From contig NZ_UAVD01000052.1 of assembly GCF_900460065.1 (NCBI RefSeq), positions 186,001-250,000 on the forward strand: a stretch of DNA of 64,000 nt, written 5' to 3'. Shown in pieces: positions 25,641 through 34,378 of this stretch (positions are counted from its first letter, which is position 1; every line of letters starts with the position of its first letter). The notes beneath the pieces are model-generated. The model made no database searches, was not told the DNA's origin, and saw only the letters and a list, made by a program, of their open reading frames with translations. The stretch is from Streptomyces griseus (GTDB taxonomy: Bacteria > Actinomycetota > Actinomycetes > Streptomycetales > Streptomycetaceae). A program made the translations under genes and the position numbers.

Positions 25641-26857
25641 GGAGAGCGACCGCCCCCGCCGTCGTCCCGGTGCCCGTCGTCCCGGCCGTCCCCGTGCCCG
25701 TCGTGCTGGCCGGCGCCCGTGGCCACGGCCGGTGGCACCTCGCCAACGTGCGCCGGCTCCAGCACCAGGGCCGGGTCAGGCTGGCCGGTGTCTGCGAGCT
25801 GGAGCCGCTGACCGCCGACGAACTCGCCGCCTGCGGCTTCGGCCCCGGCGAGGCGCCCGAGCAGTCCGACGACTTCGGGGCGCTCCTGGATGTCACCGGA
25901 GCGCGGGCCGCCATCATCTGCACCCCCATCCAGACCCACACCGAGCTGGCACTCGCCGCCGCCGGCCGGGGCGTCCACCTGCTGCTGGAGAAACCGCCCG
26001 CCGCCGGCTGGGCCGACTACGCGCGCATGGCCGAGGGGGTCGAGCGGGCGGGCATCGCCTGCCAGGTGGGGTTCCAGTCCTTCGGATCGCACGCGCTGCC
26101 CGCCATCCGGGAGCTGGTCGCCACCGGAGCCATCGGGGCCGTCACCGGCTTCGGGGCCGCCGGGGCGTGGGTCCGGGACGACGCCTACTTCCGGCGGGCC
26201 CCCTGGGCCGGGCGGCGCAGGATCGGCTCCACCGACGTGGTCGACGGCGTCCTCACCAATCCCCTGGCGCACGCCGTGGCCACCGCGCTCGAACTGGCCT
26301 GCCGGGGCCGGTCCGAGGAGGTCACCGCCGTCGAGACGGAGCTGTACCGGGCCCACGCCATCGAGGCGGACGACACCAGCAGCGTCCGCGTCACCACCGC
26401 CGGCGGGCCGTGTGTGACCGTCGCCGTCACCCTGTGCGCCGAACGGCCCGGGGAGCCGTACGTCATCGTGCACGGCGAGAGGGGCCGGATCACCTTCTGG
26501 TACAAGCAGGACCGAGTCCTGGTGCAGCGTGCCGGGCGGGGCCCCGAGGAGACCGTCCACGGGCGGACCGATCTCCTGGAGAACCTCCTCGACCACCTGG
26601 CGCAGGGCACACCGCTGCTGGTTCCGCCCGCGTCCACGGGGGCGTTCATGCGCGTCGTCGAGGCCGTGCGCACCGCACCCGAGCCCGCCCCGCTGCCCGA
26701 CCGGGCCTGGGAGACCCGGTACGACGGCCCGGGCGGCGGGCCGAGGCGGGTCGTGCCGGGCATCGACTCCCTGGTCGCCGCCGGGGCCGAGTCCCTCAGC
26801 CTCTTCTCCGAACTGGGCGCCCCGTGGGCCCGGGTGGGCCAGGCGGCCGCCTCATGA
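25637..26857 (+). CDS. Gfo/Idh/MocA-family oxidoreductase
   Basis: A 406-residue NAD(P)-dependent sugar dehydrogenase-like protein. The nucleotide-binding half begins VVLAGARGHGRWHLANVRRL and contains the lysine motif LLEKPPAAGW (usually EKP). The substrate half has STDVVDGVLTNPLAHAVATA with the expected Asp and His. Starts with ATG overlapping the permease stop (ATGA). Together with the DUF6807-like gene directly after it, it belongs to a frequently paired set in actinomycete sugar operons. Substrate is probably a sugar released from the imported oligosaccharide; the exact reaction is unknown. Confidence 0.88.
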   Translation: MRRATAPAVVPVPVVPAVPVPVVLAGARGHGRWHLANVRRLQHQGRVRLAGVCELEPLTADELAACGFGPGEAPEQSDDFGALLDVTGARAAIICTPIQTHTELALAAAGRGVHLLLEKPPAAGWADYARMAEGVERAGIACQVGFQSFGSHALPAIRELVATGAIGAVTGFGAAGAWVRDDAYFRRAPWAGRRRIGSTDVVDGVLTNPLAHAVATALELACRGRSEEVTAVETELYRAHAIEADDTSSVRVTTAGGPCVTVAVTLCAERPGEPYVIVHGERGRITFWYKQDRVLVQRAGRGPEETVHGRTDLLENLLDHLAQGTPLLVPPASTGAFMRVVEAVRTAPEPAPLPDRAWETRYDGPGGGPRRVVPGIDSLVAAGAESLSLFSELGAPWARVGQAAAS

Positions 26858-27708
26858 ACCAGCGCCCCGGGGCCCCGTTCCCCGACCTCCCGGCCACCCT
26901 TGCCTGCGACGGCCGGACCGTCGCCCACTACGGCTACGCGCCGGGGGCCGACGGCCGCCCCCGCCTCCACCCCGTCACCACCCTCGGCGGGACCGCCGTC
27001 ACCGAGGACCGCCCCGCCGACCACCTCCACCACCTGGGCGTCTCCGTCGCCGTTCCCGACGTCGCCGGGTACAACTTCTGGGGCGGGCACACCTTCGTAC
27101 GGGGCAAGGGGCCCACCGCGCTCGACAACCACGGCGTCCAGCGCCACCTGGCCCGGCCGCAGCGCAGCCCGAACGGCTTCACCCAGGAGCTCGGCTGGGA
27201 GGCGGCCGGCGTCGAGCTCCTGCGCGAGCACCGCACCCTGTCGGCCACCAGGACCTCGGACGCCTCCTGGGAGCTGGACTTCTCCTTCGTGCTCACCAAC
27301 ACCGGGGGCGAGGAGCTCTCCCTCGGCAGCCCCGCGACGAACGGCCGGCCCGGCGCCGGGTACGGCGGCTTCTTCTGGCGCGCCCCCAAGGAGGCAGCGC
27401 CACCGACCGTGTTCAGCGCCACGGGCGAGGGCGAGAGCGAGGTCCACGGCCGCACCGCCGACTGGCTGGCCCTCTCCGGGGCCGGGTGGACGCTCGTGTT
27501 CGTGGGGGCCACGGCACGGACCCGGCGCGACCCGTGGTTCGTACGGACCTCCGCGTACCCGGGCGTCGGCTCCAGCCTGGCGGCGCACGAGCGGCTGCCC
27601 GTACCCGCCGGGTCCTCGGTCGTGCGCCGGATCATCACCGTCGTCGTGGACGGCAGGCCGGACCGGGAGACCGCCGCCCGGTACGCACGCGAGGCGGTGG
27701 CCCGGTGA
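26854..27708 (+). CDS. DUF6807 (PmoA-like) protein
   Basis: A 284-residue cytosolic protein of the family annotated as PmoA or DUF6807. Characteristic words are RPADHLHHLGVSVAVPDVAG, YNFWGGHTFVRG and GFFWRAP. The HLHHLG cluster and other histidines suggest metal or sugar binding. Despite the PmoA label in databases there is no relation to a membrane methane monooxygenase: it has no TM helix. It overlaps both neighbours by 4 nt. It always seems to travel with Gfo/Idh enzymes, so a role as partner or downstream enzyme in sugar conversion is likely, but the reaction is unknown. Confidence 0.8.
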   Translation: MNQRPGAPFPDLPATLACDGRTVAHYGYAPGADGRPRLHPVTTLGGTAVTEDRPADHLHHLGVSVAVPDVAGYNFWGGHTFVRGKGPTALDNHGVQRHLARPQRSPNGFTQELGWEAAGVELLREHRTLSATRTSDASWELDFSFVLTNTGGEELSLGSPATNGRPGAGYGGFFWRAPKEAAPPTVFSATGEGESEVHGRTADWLALSGAGWTLVFVGATARTRRDPWFVRTSAYPGVGSSLAAHERLPVPAGSSVVRRIITVVVDGRPDRETAARYAREAVAR

Positions 27709-29306
27709 GCCGGCCCTGGACCGCGGACCTCGGTGACGGGACGTACCGCAACCCGGTCCTCAACGCCGACTGGTCCGACCCCGACGTCGTCCGCGTCGGT
27801 GACGACTACTACCTCACCGCGTCCAGCTTCGGCCGGTCCCCCGGGCTGCCGCTCCTGCACTCCCGCGACCTGGTCAACTGGACGGCCGTCGGGCACGCGC
27901 TGGACCGCCTCGAACCCGCCGCCGAGTTCTCCGCTCCCCGCCACGACCGCGGGGTCTGGGCGCCTTCCCTGCGCCACCGCGGCGGGCGCTTCTGGATCTT
28001 CTGGGGCGACCCCGACCACGGCATCCAGCAGATCAACGCGGAGCGCGTCGAGGGCCCTTGGAGCGCCCCTCATCTCCTCAAGGCGGGCAAGGGCCTCATC
28101 GACGCCTGCCCGCTGTGGGACGAGGAGACCGGCGAGGCCTACCTCGTCCACGCGTGGGCCAAGTCCCGCTCCGGCGTCAAGAACCGCCTCACCGGCCACC
28201 GGATGAGCCCCGACGGCCGCGAGCTCCTCGACGAAGGAGCGACGTTGGTGGACGCCGACCGGATCCCGGGCTGGTTCACCCTGGAAGGTCCCAAGCTCTA
28301 CCGGCGCGACGGATGCTTCGTCATCCTCGCACCGGCCGGCGGGGTGGAGACCGGCTGGCAGGGCGCGTTCCGCTCCCGGGACTTCTTCGGCCCGTACGAG
28401 GAGCGCGTCGTCCTCGCCCAGGGCCGCACCGACGTCAACGGCCCCCATCAGGGCGGCTGGGTGGACACCCCCGCGGGCGAGGACTGGTTCCTCCACTTCC
28501 AGGCCCGGGGAGCGTACGGGAGGGTCGTCCACCTCCAGCCGATGCGCTGGGACGCCGACGGCTGGCCCGTCATCGGCGACCGGGGCGAACCCGTGCTCCG
28601 GCACACCAAACCCGTCGCCCCCGCCCAGCCGGTGGCGGCGCCCGCCGTCGACGACGACTTCCCGGGCGGCCGCCCCGGCGCCCAGTGGCAGTGGACGGCC
28701 AATCCGCGCCACGGCTGGGCGGCCCGGGGCGCCGGTGACGGGCTGCGGCTCACCTGCGTACGGACCGCGGACGAGCACGACCTGCGGCTGCTGCCCAACA
28801 TCCTGGTCCAGCGGCTGCCCGCCGAAGCGTTCACCGTGGACGTGGAGCTCGTGCTGGACAGCGTCGAGGCGGGCGCCAAGGCCGGACTCGCCGTGCTGGG
28901 CGACGCCTTCGGCTGGATCGGCCTCGCGGTCGCCGCGGACGGCACACCCCGCCTCGTCCACCGCTTCGCCGAGGGCGCCGCCGCACACGAACGGGACGCG
29001 GCCGGATCCCGGGCGTCCCCCGGCGGACGGGCCCGGCTGCGCGTCGAGGTCACGGCGGGGGCCCGCTGCCGCTTCTTTGCCGACACCGGCGACGGCTTTT
29101 GGCCCTCGGGCCAGGTCTTCGCCGCCACCCCCTGGCGCTGGGTCGGGGCTCTCCTGGGCCTCTTCGCCACCGCACCGGCCGGGACGGGCCCCGCCGGAAC
29201 GGCCCGCTTCACCACCTTCCGCGTCACCGGCCCCAACCCCCCGCAGAAGTGCACACGTCACGACCCATCACACCCGCATCACCCGACAGAGAAGAGCCGA
29301 CGATGA
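27705..29306 (+). CDS. Glycoside hydrolase family 43 with C-terminal beta-sandwich
   Basis: A 533-residue hydrolase without signal peptide, so it acts on imported oligosaccharides. The five-bladed propeller carries the three catalytic acids: Asp25 (WSDPDVV, base), Asp133 (GLIDACPLWD, pKa modulator) and Glu194 (TLEGPKLY, acid). A concanavalin-like C-terminal domain begins around 315 (VDDDFPGGRPGAQWQW). GH43 members of this size are beta-xylosidases, arabinofuranosidases or related exo-enzymes. The GTG at 27705 overlaps the previous stop (GTGA). Exact specificity cannot be read from sequence. Confidence 0.9.
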   Translation: MSRPWTADLGDGTYRNPVLNADWSDPDVVRVGDDYYLTASSFGRSPGLPLLHSRDLVNWTAVGHALDRLEPAAEFSAPRHDRGVWAPSLRHRGGRFWIFWGDPDHGIQQINAERVEGPWSAPHLLKAGKGLIDACPLWDEETGEAYLVHAWAKSRSGVKNRLTGHRMSPDGRELLDEGATLVDADRIPGWFTLEGPKLYRRDGCFVILAPAGGVETGWQGAFRSRDFFGPYEERVVLAQGRTDVNGPHQGGWVDTPAGEDWFLHFQARGAYGRVVHLQPMRWDADGWPVIGDRGEPVLRHTKPVAPAQPVAAPAVDDDFPGGRPGAQWQWTANPRHGWAARGAGDGLRLTCVRTADEHDLRLLPNILVQRLPAEAFTVDVELVLDSVEAGAKAGLAVLGDAFGWIGLAVAADGTPRLVHRFAEGAAAHERDAAGSRASPGGRARLRVEVTAGARCRFFADTGDGFWPSGQVFAATPWRWVGALLGLFATAPAGTGPAGTARFTTFRVTGPNPPQKCTRHDPSHPHHPTEKSRR

Positions 29307-30637
29307 CCATTTCGACAACACAGCGAGGACGTGCCACGGCCGCGGTCTCCGTCGCGGCGGTGCTCGCGCTGACGGCGACCGCGTGCGGCGACGACGGCAG
29401 CGGCTCCGGCACGGAGGGCAGCGGAAAGGGCGAGATCACCTTCTGGGACAACAACGGCGGTCCGCGCACCGCCGTCTGGACCGAGATCATCGAGGACTTC
29501 GAGAAGCAGCACCCCGACATCGACGTCACGTACGTCCCCATCCCGATCGCCGACGTCCAGTCGAAGTACGACACCGCGATCGCGGGCGGCGGACTGCCCG
29601 ACGTCGGCGGCGTCGGCACGGCGTACCTGGCCAACATGGTCTCCCAGGAGGCCCTGGAGCCGGTCAACGACCGACTGGAGAAGTCCGCGCTGCGGGGCAA
29701 GCTGGTCGAGTCCATGGTCGAGAGCGTCCGCGCGGCGGCCGGCCGGGGCGACGACGTCTACTCCGTGCCGACCTCGGCCAACAACGGTGTGCTCTGGTAC
29801 CGCACCGACCTGTTCGAGCGGGCGGGTCTCAAGGCTCCCGACACCTGGGCGAACTTCTACACGGCCGCCGAGAAGCTGACCGACGCGAAGAAGAACGAGT
29901 TCGGCTACACGATCCGCGGCGGCGCCGGCTCCATCGCACAGGCGCTGGACGCCGTCTACGGCCAGTCCGGCATCACCGAGTTCTGGGACGGCGACACGAC
30001 GACCCTCAACGATCCGAAGAACGTCGCGGCGCTGGAGAAGTACGCCGGGCTCTTCAAGCGCACGACGCCCGCGGCCGACGTCAACAACGACTTCACCAAG
30101 ATGGTGGCCCAGTGGGACACCGGCACGATCGGCATGCTGAGCCACAACCTCGGCTCGTACCAGGACCACCTCAAGGCCCTCGGCGAGGACAAGTTCGCGG
30201 GCATACCCGCGCCCATCGGCGAGGGTGGCACCCGGGTACAGGTCTCCAACCCCGTCGACGGACTCGGCCTCTTCCGGTCGAGCCGGAACAAGACCGCGGC
30301 ATGGAAGTTCATCGAGTTCGCGGCCTCCCACGCGTCCAACAGCAAGTGGAACGAGTCGGCGGGCGCCATCCCGGCCAACGCCGAGGCGGCGAAGGACCCG
30401 TGGATCAACGAGACCGAGTCGACGGCGCTCGCGGCGAAGACCCTGACGGACGGTTCCACGAAGATCGTCGACCTGCCGTACTACCTGCCGGACTGGAACA
30501 ACATCAGCAAGGCCGACAACGAGCCGGAGTTCCAGAAGGTGCTGCTCGGCAAGATCACGGCCAAGGCGTTCCTGGACGACATGGCCGAGCAGTTGAACGC
30601 CGCCAACAAGGAGTGGAAGGAGCTCGGCAACGGCTGA
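29303..30637 (+). CDS. Sugar ABC transporter substrate-binding lipoprotein
   Basis: A 444-residue family 1 extracellular binding protein with lipobox TATAC (Cys28). Typical elements are ITFWDNNGGPRTAVWTEIIE, FEKQHPDIDVTYVPIP and TSANNGVLWYRTDLFERAGL. It delivers an oligosaccharide to the two permeases at the start of the operon. The ATG overlaps the GH43 stop (ATGA), closing the six-gene overlapping chain. The unusual order, with the binding protein last, may tune its expression separately. A hairpin terminator follows at 30720. Confidence 0.93.
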   Translation: MTISTTQRGRATAAVSVAAVLALTATACGDDGSGSGTEGSGKGEITFWDNNGGPRTAVWTEIIEDFEKQHPDIDVTYVPIPIADVQSKYDTAIAGGGLPDVGGVGTAYLANMVSQEALEPVNDRLEKSALRGKLVESMVESVRAAAGRGDDVYSVPTSANNGVLWYRTDLFERAGLKAPDTWANFYTAAEKLTDAKKNEFGYTIRGGAGSIAQALDAVYGQSGITEFWDGDTTTLNDPKNVAALEKYAGLFKRTTPAADVNNDFTKMVAQWDTGTIGMLSHNLGSYQDHLKALGEDKFAGIPAPIGEGGTRVQVSNPVDGLGLFRSSRNKTAAWKFIEFAASHASNSKWNESAGAIPANAEAAKDPWINETESTALAAKTLTDGSTKIVDLPYYLPDWNNISKADNEPEFQKVLLGKITAKAFLDDMAEQLNAANKEWKELGNG

Positions 30638-30719
30638 TCCGACCGCCTTCCGGCTCTCCGTACCCCGCTGACCGGGGCCGCGTCCCCGGCCCCGCCGCCC
30701 CCCTTCACCCGCGCACCGC

Positions 30720-30757
30720 GGCGGGCCGGGACGGCCCTCGCGCCCTCCCGGCCCGCC
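30720..30757 (+). terminator. Hairpin terminator after the ABC operon
   Basis: GGCGGGCCGGGA and TCCCGGCCCGCC pair perfectly over 12 bp with a 14-nt loop. It lies between the binding protein and the first pectate lyase, so the lyase may be transcribed from its own promoter or by read-through. Confidence 0.75.
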
Positions 30758-30818
30758 GCCTCCTTGCCCACGCCCCGCGCCCCCTGCCCTCTTTGACGAC
30801 GACACAGAAGGATTCGCC

Positions 30819-32159
30819 ATGCCCGCACGCAAGCGTCATCTCCGCGCCATCGCCGTGACCCTGGGCTGCACCTCTCTGGCCCTCACCCTCAGCACCCCGG
30901 CCCTGGCCACCGCGCAGCCGAGCGCTCCCGGCGGCGTCGAGCGCGCCGTGCTGCCCGCCCGGGACGGCTGGGCCGCCGCCGAGGGCTCCACCACGGGTGG
31001 CGCGAACGCCGCCCCCGAGCACGTCTACACGGTGACCGACCGCGCCGAGCTCGTCGCCGCCTTCGCCGAGGCGGGCGACGCACCGAAGATCATCAGAGTA
31101 TCCGGCACCGTGCACGGCAACTCCGACGCCGACGGCCGCCCGATCGGCTGCGAGCAGTACCGGACCGGCGGCTACACGCTGGAGAAGTACCTCGCCGCCT
31201 ACGACCCCGAGGTCTGGGGCCGGGACACGGTCCCCGCGGGTCCGCTGGAGGAGGCCCGCGCCGCCTCCGCGAAGCTGCAGGCGACCGCCGTCACCGTCAA
31301 GGTCCCCTCCAACACCACCCTGGTCGGGGTGGGGAAGAACCCGAAGATCATCGGAGCCTCGCTCCAGGTGCGGGACGTCTCCAACGTCATCATCCGCAAC
31401 ATCGGCTTCGAGGACACCTACGACTGCTTCCCCCAGTGGGACCCCACGGACGGGGCCGAGGGCGCCTGGAACTCCGAGTACGACAACCTCGTCGTGTACG
31501 GGTCCCGCCACGTCTGGGTCGACCACAACACCTTCAGCGACGGCGACCGCCCCGACGCGGACCAGCCCCACTACTTCGGTCAGGTCTACCAGCAGCACGA
31601 CGGCCTCTTCGACATCGTGCGCGGCGCCGACCTGGTCACCGTCTCCTGGAACGTCCTCAAGGACCACGACAAGACCATGCTCATCGGCAACAGCGACGGC
31701 GCCGGCGCCACCGACCGGGGCAAGCTCCGCGTCACGCTCCACCACAACCTCTTCAAGGACGTCAAGGAGCGTGCCCCGCGCGTGCGGTTCGGCCAGGTCG
31801 ACGCGTACAACAACCACTTCGTGGCGACGAAGGGCAGCGCCTACGGCTACACCTTCGGCATCGGGGCGGAGTCCCGGCTGGTCGCCGAGCACAACGCGTT
31901 CACCCTCACGCGGGAGGTGGACCGGGCGACGATCCTGAAGAAGTGGTCGGAGTCGTCCCTCACTGCGGAGAACAACTACGTCGACGGGCGGAAGACCGAC
32001 CTGGTCGCCGTGCACAACGCGGGTGTCCCGGGCGAGCACCTCACCGAGGACGCCGGCTGGACGCCCCGTCTGCGCACGGCGGTCCACCACCCGCTCGTCG
32101 TGCCGGTCCTCGTGGCGCTGGGAGCGGGAGCGGGCAGGGCGGGCGCCGGCGGGCGCTGA
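30819..32159 (+). CDS. Secreted pectate lyase, polysaccharide lyase family 1
   Basis: A 446-residue precursor. The signal peptide ends near ALATA (about 32). The parallel beta-helix shows the PL1 signatures: SRHVWVDHNTFSDG, QQHDGLFDIVRGADLVTVSW (calcium-binding Asp region) and KERAPRVRFGQVDAYNNHF, which holds the catalytic arginine. It cleaves polygalacturonate by beta-elimination outside the cell, giving unsaturated oligomers. AAGGA precedes the ATG. No carbohydrate-binding module. It follows the ABC/GH43 operon on the same strand, which supports a pectin-related substrate for that system. Confidence 0.92.
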   Translation: MPARKRHLRAIAVTLGCTSLALTLSTPALATAQPSAPGGVERAVLPARDGWAAAEGSTTGGANAAPEHVYTVTDRAELVAAFAEAGDAPKIIRVSGTVHGNSDADGRPIGCEQYRTGGYTLEKYLAAYDPEVWGRDTVPAGPLEEARAASAKLQATAVTVKVPSNTTLVGVGKNPKIIGASLQVRDVSNVIIRNIGFEDTYDCFPQWDPTDGAEGAWNSEYDNLVVYGSRHVWVDHNTFSDGDRPDADQPHYFGQVYQQHDGLFDIVRGADLVTVSWNVLKDHDKTMLIGNSDGAGATDRGKLRVTLHHNLFKDVKERAPRVRFGQVDAYNNHFVATKGSAYGYTFGIGAESRLVAEHNAFTLTREVDRATILKKWSESSLTAENNYVDGRKTDLVAVHNAGVPGEHLTEDAGWTPRLRTAVHHPLVVPVLVALGAGAGRAGAGGR

Positions 32160-32427
32160 GCCCCTTCCCGACCGTACGCCCGCCGGGGCGGCCCCGTCGC
32201 TCCCGTCGGGCACGCCCCGTCCCCGCGTCTGATCGACCCTCGACCCGACCTTCCGGAACGGCCGGAGCGGCACCGCATGCTTTCCACCGTCCCGGAGAGC
32301 GCCGCTCCGGCCTTTCGCCGCTCACCCCGAGGAGCCTCGTCGTGCCCGGTCGCGCACATCGTCCCCGCGAACCGGACGCGGTCCGACGCGGCCGGGGCCC
32401 GGCGGGCCCGCCCGCAGGACGCCCGGA
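32160..32427. other. Intergenic region between convergent pectate lyase genes
   Basis: Part of a 329-bp interval between the two converging lyase genes. It holds GC-rich sequence with a moderate inverted repeat around 32255-32310 but no gene. The clear terminator of this interval is listed separately. Confidence 0.4.
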
Positions 32428-32461
32428 ACCCGCACCTCCCGGTCACCGGGGAGATGCGGGT
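32428..32461. terminator. Bidirectional hairpin terminator
   Basis: ACCCGCACCTCCC and GGGAGATGCGGGT pair with a single mismatch around a short GC loop. It lies 27 nt after the stop of the minus-strand lyase, and also ends the converging gene. Confidence 0.65.
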
Positions 32462-32488
32462 CGCGGACGGTGGGCGCGGACCGGGAGG

Positions 32489-34045
32489 TCAGCCCGCGTA
32501 GGTCTCGAACTCGGCGATCCTCGGAGTGCCGGTCGAGCCGGTGATCTCGAAGGTGATCTTGCGCAGGGAGGTGCGGGGGAAGCTGATGGCCCCCGCCCCT
32601 TCGCCGGTGGTCAGGACGGTGCCGGTGTCGCCGTCGAGAAGCCGCCAGCCCTTGACGGCACCGGTGGAACCCGCCGCCTCGCGGATGACGACCGCGGAGA
32701 CGGAGGTGGCGGAGGCCCACTTGATCGAGGCGGAGCCGGTGGGACCCGCGGGAGACCAGTAGGTGCTCGGGTCGCCGTCGCGCAGAGCGCCGTAGCTCGT
32801 TCCGGCGGCCTTGCTGGATCCGTCGGAGCCCGCTCCGATGCTGAGGTTGGTTCCGGTGGGCGGGGTGGGGTCCGTCGGACCGGGAGTCGGGTCCGTCGGT
32901 CCCGGCGTCGGGTCGGTCGGGGTGGGCGTGGGCGTCTGCGGTGTGCAGTTGCCGTCCGAGACCTTCAGGCCCTTGTCGGCTCCGGCGGTGCGGCCGACGA
33001 CGTCCGGCACGCACCCGGCACTGTCGGCACGGTAGGCGTAGGGGATGTCGACCGTGGTGGTGGACTTCATGTCGGGCCCGGCGGGGTTGGTCGTGCCGCC
33101 GGGGTCGGACCAGGTGACGTTGTCGAGGGTGTTGCCGCTGACCTGCCAGTAGCCGGCCTCGTCGGTGTAGAAGGTGCCGAGAACGTCCTTGGAGTCCTCG
33201 AAGTAATTGTTCTCCACCTTGGCGCGGGCCCCGGCCCGGGAGTTGATGCCCGACTCGTTGAGCTTGACGTAGTGGTTGTTGTAGATGTGGGCGATGCCGC
33301 CGCGCAGCAGGGGCGCGCGGGAGTCGATGTTCTCGTACAGGTTGTGGTGGTAGGTGACGAAGCCGTTGGAGCGGTCGCTCTCGCTGGACCCCACCAGGCC
33401 GCCGCGGCCGGAATTGCGCAGGATGCTGTAGGAGAGGGTCACGTACTGCGTGTCGGCCTTCATGTCGAAGAGGCCGTCGTACCCCTCCGACTCCCCGCCC
33501 GACGCCTCCAGGGTGGTGTGATCGACCCAGACGTTGCGGACGCCGGACTCCATGCCGATGGCGTCGCCGCCGTTGGAGGTGGGCGAGCCGGACTTCTTGA
33601 CGTTCCGTACGGTCACGTTCTGGATGATGATGTTGCCGGCCTCGCGCAGGTGGATGCCCAGCTGGTCGAAGACGGCCCCGCTGCCTACTCCGACGATCGT
33701 CACGTTGCTGATCTGCTTGAGCTCGATCACGCCGGCGGCGGTGTTGCAGCTGCTGCCGGACACCTTGGTCGTGTTGCCGTGGTTGATGGTGCCTTCGACC
33801 TCGATCACGATCGGGGTGTCGCTGTCGGCCCGACCGCACAGAGCCTCGTGGATCTGGGTCCCGGTGGTGGCGCGGACGGTCTGCCCGCCCGCACCGCCGG
33901 TGGTCCCGCCGTTCTGGGTGGCGTAGCCGGTGGCGCTCCCGGTCGCGGCCGCCGCCTCGGGCGCCGCCAGCACTGCTCCGGTCGCGGCCGCGAGGGCGAG
34001 GGCCGCAACTGCGGCCTGCAGCCGCCGTGCGAGTGGTCGTTCCAT
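32489..34045 (-). CDS. Secreted pectate lyase (PL1) with C-terminal discoidin-like module
   Basis: A 518-residue precursor. The ATG at 34045 follows GGGAGAG; longer frames lack one. A signal peptide (Ala-rich, to about 37) precedes a PL1 beta-helix with DAIGMESGVRNVWVDHTTLE, GYDGLFDMKADTQYVTLSYS and NIDSRAPLLRGG, in which the Arg is the expected catalytic base. A PT/GPT-repeat linker (about 365-390) leads to a ~125-residue module with LSIGAGSDGSSKAAG and LRKITFEITGSTGTPRIAEF, resembling F5/8-type C or CBM carbohydrate-binding domains. Acts extracellularly on pectate. Two different operators upstream link it to cellulose and pectin signals. Confidence 0.92.
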   Translation of the reverse strand: MERPLARRLQAAVAALALAAATGAVLAAPEAAAATGSATGYATQNGGTTGGAGGQTVRATTGTQIHEALCGRADSDTPIVIEVEGTINHGNTTKVSGSSCNTAAGVIELKQISNVTIVGVGSGAVFDQLGIHLREAGNIIIQNVTVRNVKKSGSPTSNGGDAIGMESGVRNVWVDHTTLEASGGESEGYDGLFDMKADTQYVTLSYSILRNSGRGGLVGSSESDRSNGFVTYHHNLYENIDSRAPLLRGGIAHIYNNHYVKLNESGINSRAGARAKVENNYFEDSKDVLGTFYTDEAGYWQVSGNTLDNVTWSDPGGTTNPAGPDMKSTTTVDIPYAYRADSAGCVPDVVGRTAGADKGLKVSDGNCTPQTPTPTPTDPTPGPTDPTPGPTDPTPPTGTNLSIGAGSDGSSKAAGTSYGALRDGDPSTYWSPAGPTGSASIKWASATSVSAVVIREAAGSTGAVKGWRLLDGDTGTVLTTGEGAGAISFPRTSLRKITFEITGSTGTPRIAEFETYAG

Positions 34046-34141
34046 GTTCTCTCCCGGGTGTCTTCGGTTGATCGGTGACGGGTGACTTCGGTCGACAGGT
34101 GACGGGCGACGGAGCACATCTTCTGACGCGTTCATGACATA
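34046..34141. other. Core promoter region of the second pectate lyase
   Basis: About 95 bases between the start codon and the CebR-type box. It contains two repeats of the kind GGTGACGGGTGACTTCGGTCGACAGGTGACGG (only partly quoted): GGTGACGG recurs three times at about 11- to 18-nt spacing. No certain -10/-35. Confidence 0.35.
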
Positions 34142-34155
34142 TGGGAGCGCTCCCG
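34142..34155. promoter_or_regulatory. CebR-type operator upstream of pectate lyase
   Basis: TGGGAGCGCTCCC followed by G differs from the perfect CebR consensus only at the last base. It is about 100 nt upstream of the lyase start, in the same relation as the boxes before the LPMO gene. It implies cello-oligosaccharide control of a pectinase. Confidence 0.6.
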
Positions 34156-34244
34156 CACGTCGTTACGCAGAAGCGGCTCGAACCACCGGGGGGACGTGCG
34201 ACAGCACCACCACGCCTTGCGCCTCCCATCGGAAGCGACCGGAC

Positions 34245-34257
34245 AGCAAGCGCTTTC
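34245..34257. promoter_or_regulatory. LacI-type operator, second copy of AGCAAGCGCTTTC
   Basis: Identical over 13 bases to the site before the ABC permease operon at 23721-23733. It is followed by TACAGCGAAAGTAGAGG, in which CGAAAG could extend a second half-site. It suggests the secreted lyase and the importer form one regulon. Confidence 0.6.
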
Positions 34258-34378
34258 TACAGCGAAAGTAGAGGTCTCCGACCGGCGTGGCAAGGTGCGT
34301 GCGGCAGCGTTTTCCCCGAACCGGCCGCACACCCCGAGCCCTTGACCCCCGAGCGGATTCGGGCCTCCCCCGGCGCCG

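Noticed and set aside
26854..27708. Methane monooxygenase (PmoA) function suggested by the family label
   Set aside because: No TM helices or membrane monooxygenase motifs; the label is historical.
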